Source of the DNA: Actinomycetes bacterium
Lineage (GTDB): Bacteria; Actinomycetota; Coriobacteriia; Anaerosomatales; Anaerosomataceae
Direction of reading: 5' to 3'
Length of the DNA stretch: 14,491 bases
NCBI GenBank assembly: GCA_021850085.1
Contig: JAJZRZ010000019.1
Coordinates: forward strand, 1-14,491
The notes beneath the pieces were generated by a model. It ran no database searches and had not been told where the DNA came from. It was given only the letters and a program-made list of their open reading frames with translations. Numbering within the stretch: the first letter of the stretch is position 1; every line of letters starts with the position of its first letter. Positions 13,595 through 14,491 of the stretch are shown piece by piece. The position numbers were made by a program, and so were the translations under genes.

Positions 13595-14491
13595 CTATAC
13601 CGCCACGGCGACCGCGCGTGCACCGAAATCGACATGCACGACCGTCTCCGGGCGGGCCCGCTCCGCTCTGAGCATCGTCTTGAAGATCGCCCTGCCGATG
13701 TGCCGCTTGAGACACCGAAGCGCCTCACGGTGGCTCATCCCTTCGGAGCGCTTCTTGTCCATGAACGCGATCGCGGGCGGGTACATGCGCGCCTGGGTCA
13801 CCGCGATCATGTGGATGGTGGAGTTGAGCTTCCGGTTCCCGGTCCGGTTGAGGCGATGGCGCTCGCTCTTGCCTGACGATACCGGCAGAGGCGCAGTCCC
13901 GACGTGCATCGCGAACGCGCACTCACGGCCGAAGCGGGAGACGCCTGCCGTCTCCCCAACGAGGTGAGCGGCGCCGATCGTCGAGCATCCGGGGAACGCG
14001 AGGAGCTCGGGGATGAGTGCCTTGGTCAATTCGCGGATCTCCCGCTCGAACCCGCGGACCGCAACGGTGAGCTCACGGCATCGCGCAAGCTCATCAAGCG
14101 CGATCCGGCACCGGGTGCTTTCGGGGAGCGCCCGGAGCGCGGCTTCAAGCCGGTCGAGCCATACGTAGCGGTCGAGCACGCGCGGCGGGAGTTCGAGCGG
14201 CAGCTCGAGATCGTGGCAGTGCCACCGAAGGCGCTTCTGGATGCGTGCACGCTCTTTGACCAGGCCGTCCCTGTGATCGGTGAGCAGCCTGATGTCGTGC
14301 TCGGGCCCGGAGAGGCGCGCCTCGGGCAGTCCGGACTCACGGAGCGCCGCACGAGCGACGCAGGCCGCATCGATCGGATCCGACTTGCCGTAGGTGCGGG
14401 CACTCGCCCGTGCCCCGGCCATCATCTTGGGAGGTACCCGCACCACGCGCTCGCCGGCTGGGATGAGGTGGCGCTCGAGCCTGCCGGAGAC
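13595..14491 (-). CDS. IS110-family transposase (partial, 5' end beyond window)
   Basis: About 298 residues are visible, running in from the right edge without a start codon there. The N-terminal DEDD (RuvC-like) part shows VRVPPKMMAGARASARTYGK then SDPIDA with a catalytic Asp. A coiled linker follows (DHRDGLVKERARIQKRLRWH). The C-terminal Transposase_20 domain has FPGCSTIGAAHLVGE, VSSGKSERHRLNRTGNRKLN with the presumed Ser nucleophile, and LKRHIGRAIFKTML. It catalyses bridge-RNA-guided insertion of the element. The reading frame is intact to a TAG at 13595, so the element may be active. The bridge RNA of IS110-group elements would lie upstream, outside the window. Confidence 0.92.
   Translation of the reverse strand, partial: VSGRLERHLIPAGERVVRVPPKMMAGARASARTYGKSDPIDAACVARAALRESGLPEARLSGPEHDIRLLTDHRDGLVKERARIQKRLRWHCHDLELPLELPPRVLDRYVWLDRLEAALRALPESTRCRIALDELARCRELTVAVRGFEREIRELTKALIPELLAFPGCSTIGAAHLVGETAGVSRFGRECAFAMHVGTAPLPVSSGKSERHRLNRTGNRKLNSTIHMIAVTQARMYPPAIAFMDKKRSEGMSHREALRCLKRHIGRAIFKTMLRAERARPETVVHVDFGARAVAVAV

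Noticed and set aside
1..14491. CRISPR array, tRNA or rRNA
   Set aside because: No regularly spaced repeats and no tRNA- or rRNA-like sequence were seen on reading both strands.

Overview
The window is high-GC bacterial DNA from what is probably an anaerobic or facultative actinobacterium, possibly of the Coriobacteriia/Anaerosomatales kind. That is an inference from codon use, the actinobacterial look of the DUF1801 and IS110 proteins, a tungstate uptake operon, a nickel/cobalt ECF transporter and an apparent selenocysteine codon. No rRNA or tRNA gene is visible, so the taxonomy is not proven.

Left third, metal supply. Positions 1-2163 (minus strand) hold a tungstate ABC transporter operon, tupA-tupB-tupC, with tupC cut by the left edge. 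The tupA leader carries a structured element that resembles the Moco/Tuco riboswitch. Upstream is a LysR regulator (2382-3269). Divergently, 3410-6265 (plus) is a tightly packed operon: a Fur-family regulator, then the substrate-binding, T and ATPase components of a nickel/cobalt ECF transporter. A 15-bp Fur-like operator lies just before the regulator. A molbindin gene (7290-7499, minus) adds a second tungstate/molybdate link.

Middle. 6385-6795 (minus) is a small four-helix membrane protein. 6958-7203 (plus) is a protein with two CDGSH-type iron-sulfur motifs. 7758-8588 is an AraC/O6-methylguanine-DNA methyltransferase fusion. It is followed after 14 bp by the most notable gene, 8603-9919: a MerA/dihydrolipoamide-dehydrogenase-like flavoprotein. 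Its second redox-active cysteine codon is TGA, and a bacterial SECIS-like hairpin follows at the right distance. I read it as a selenoprotein that standard gene calling splits or truncates.

Right third, accessory DNA. After a GNAT acetyltransferase (minus) and a DUF1801 protein (plus) comes a decayed, internally deleted IS30-family transposase (about 11910-12239). Next is a complete integron attC site (12414-12494) serving a minus-strand gene cassette that encodes an ACR3-like arsenic/bile-acid-symporter-family transporter (12500-13489). The preceding attC is present only as its 3' half (from 13506), and an IS110-family transposase gene running off the right edge lies directly beside it. No integron integrase is visible, so this looks like a CALIN-type (integrase-less) cassette island invaded by insertion sequences.
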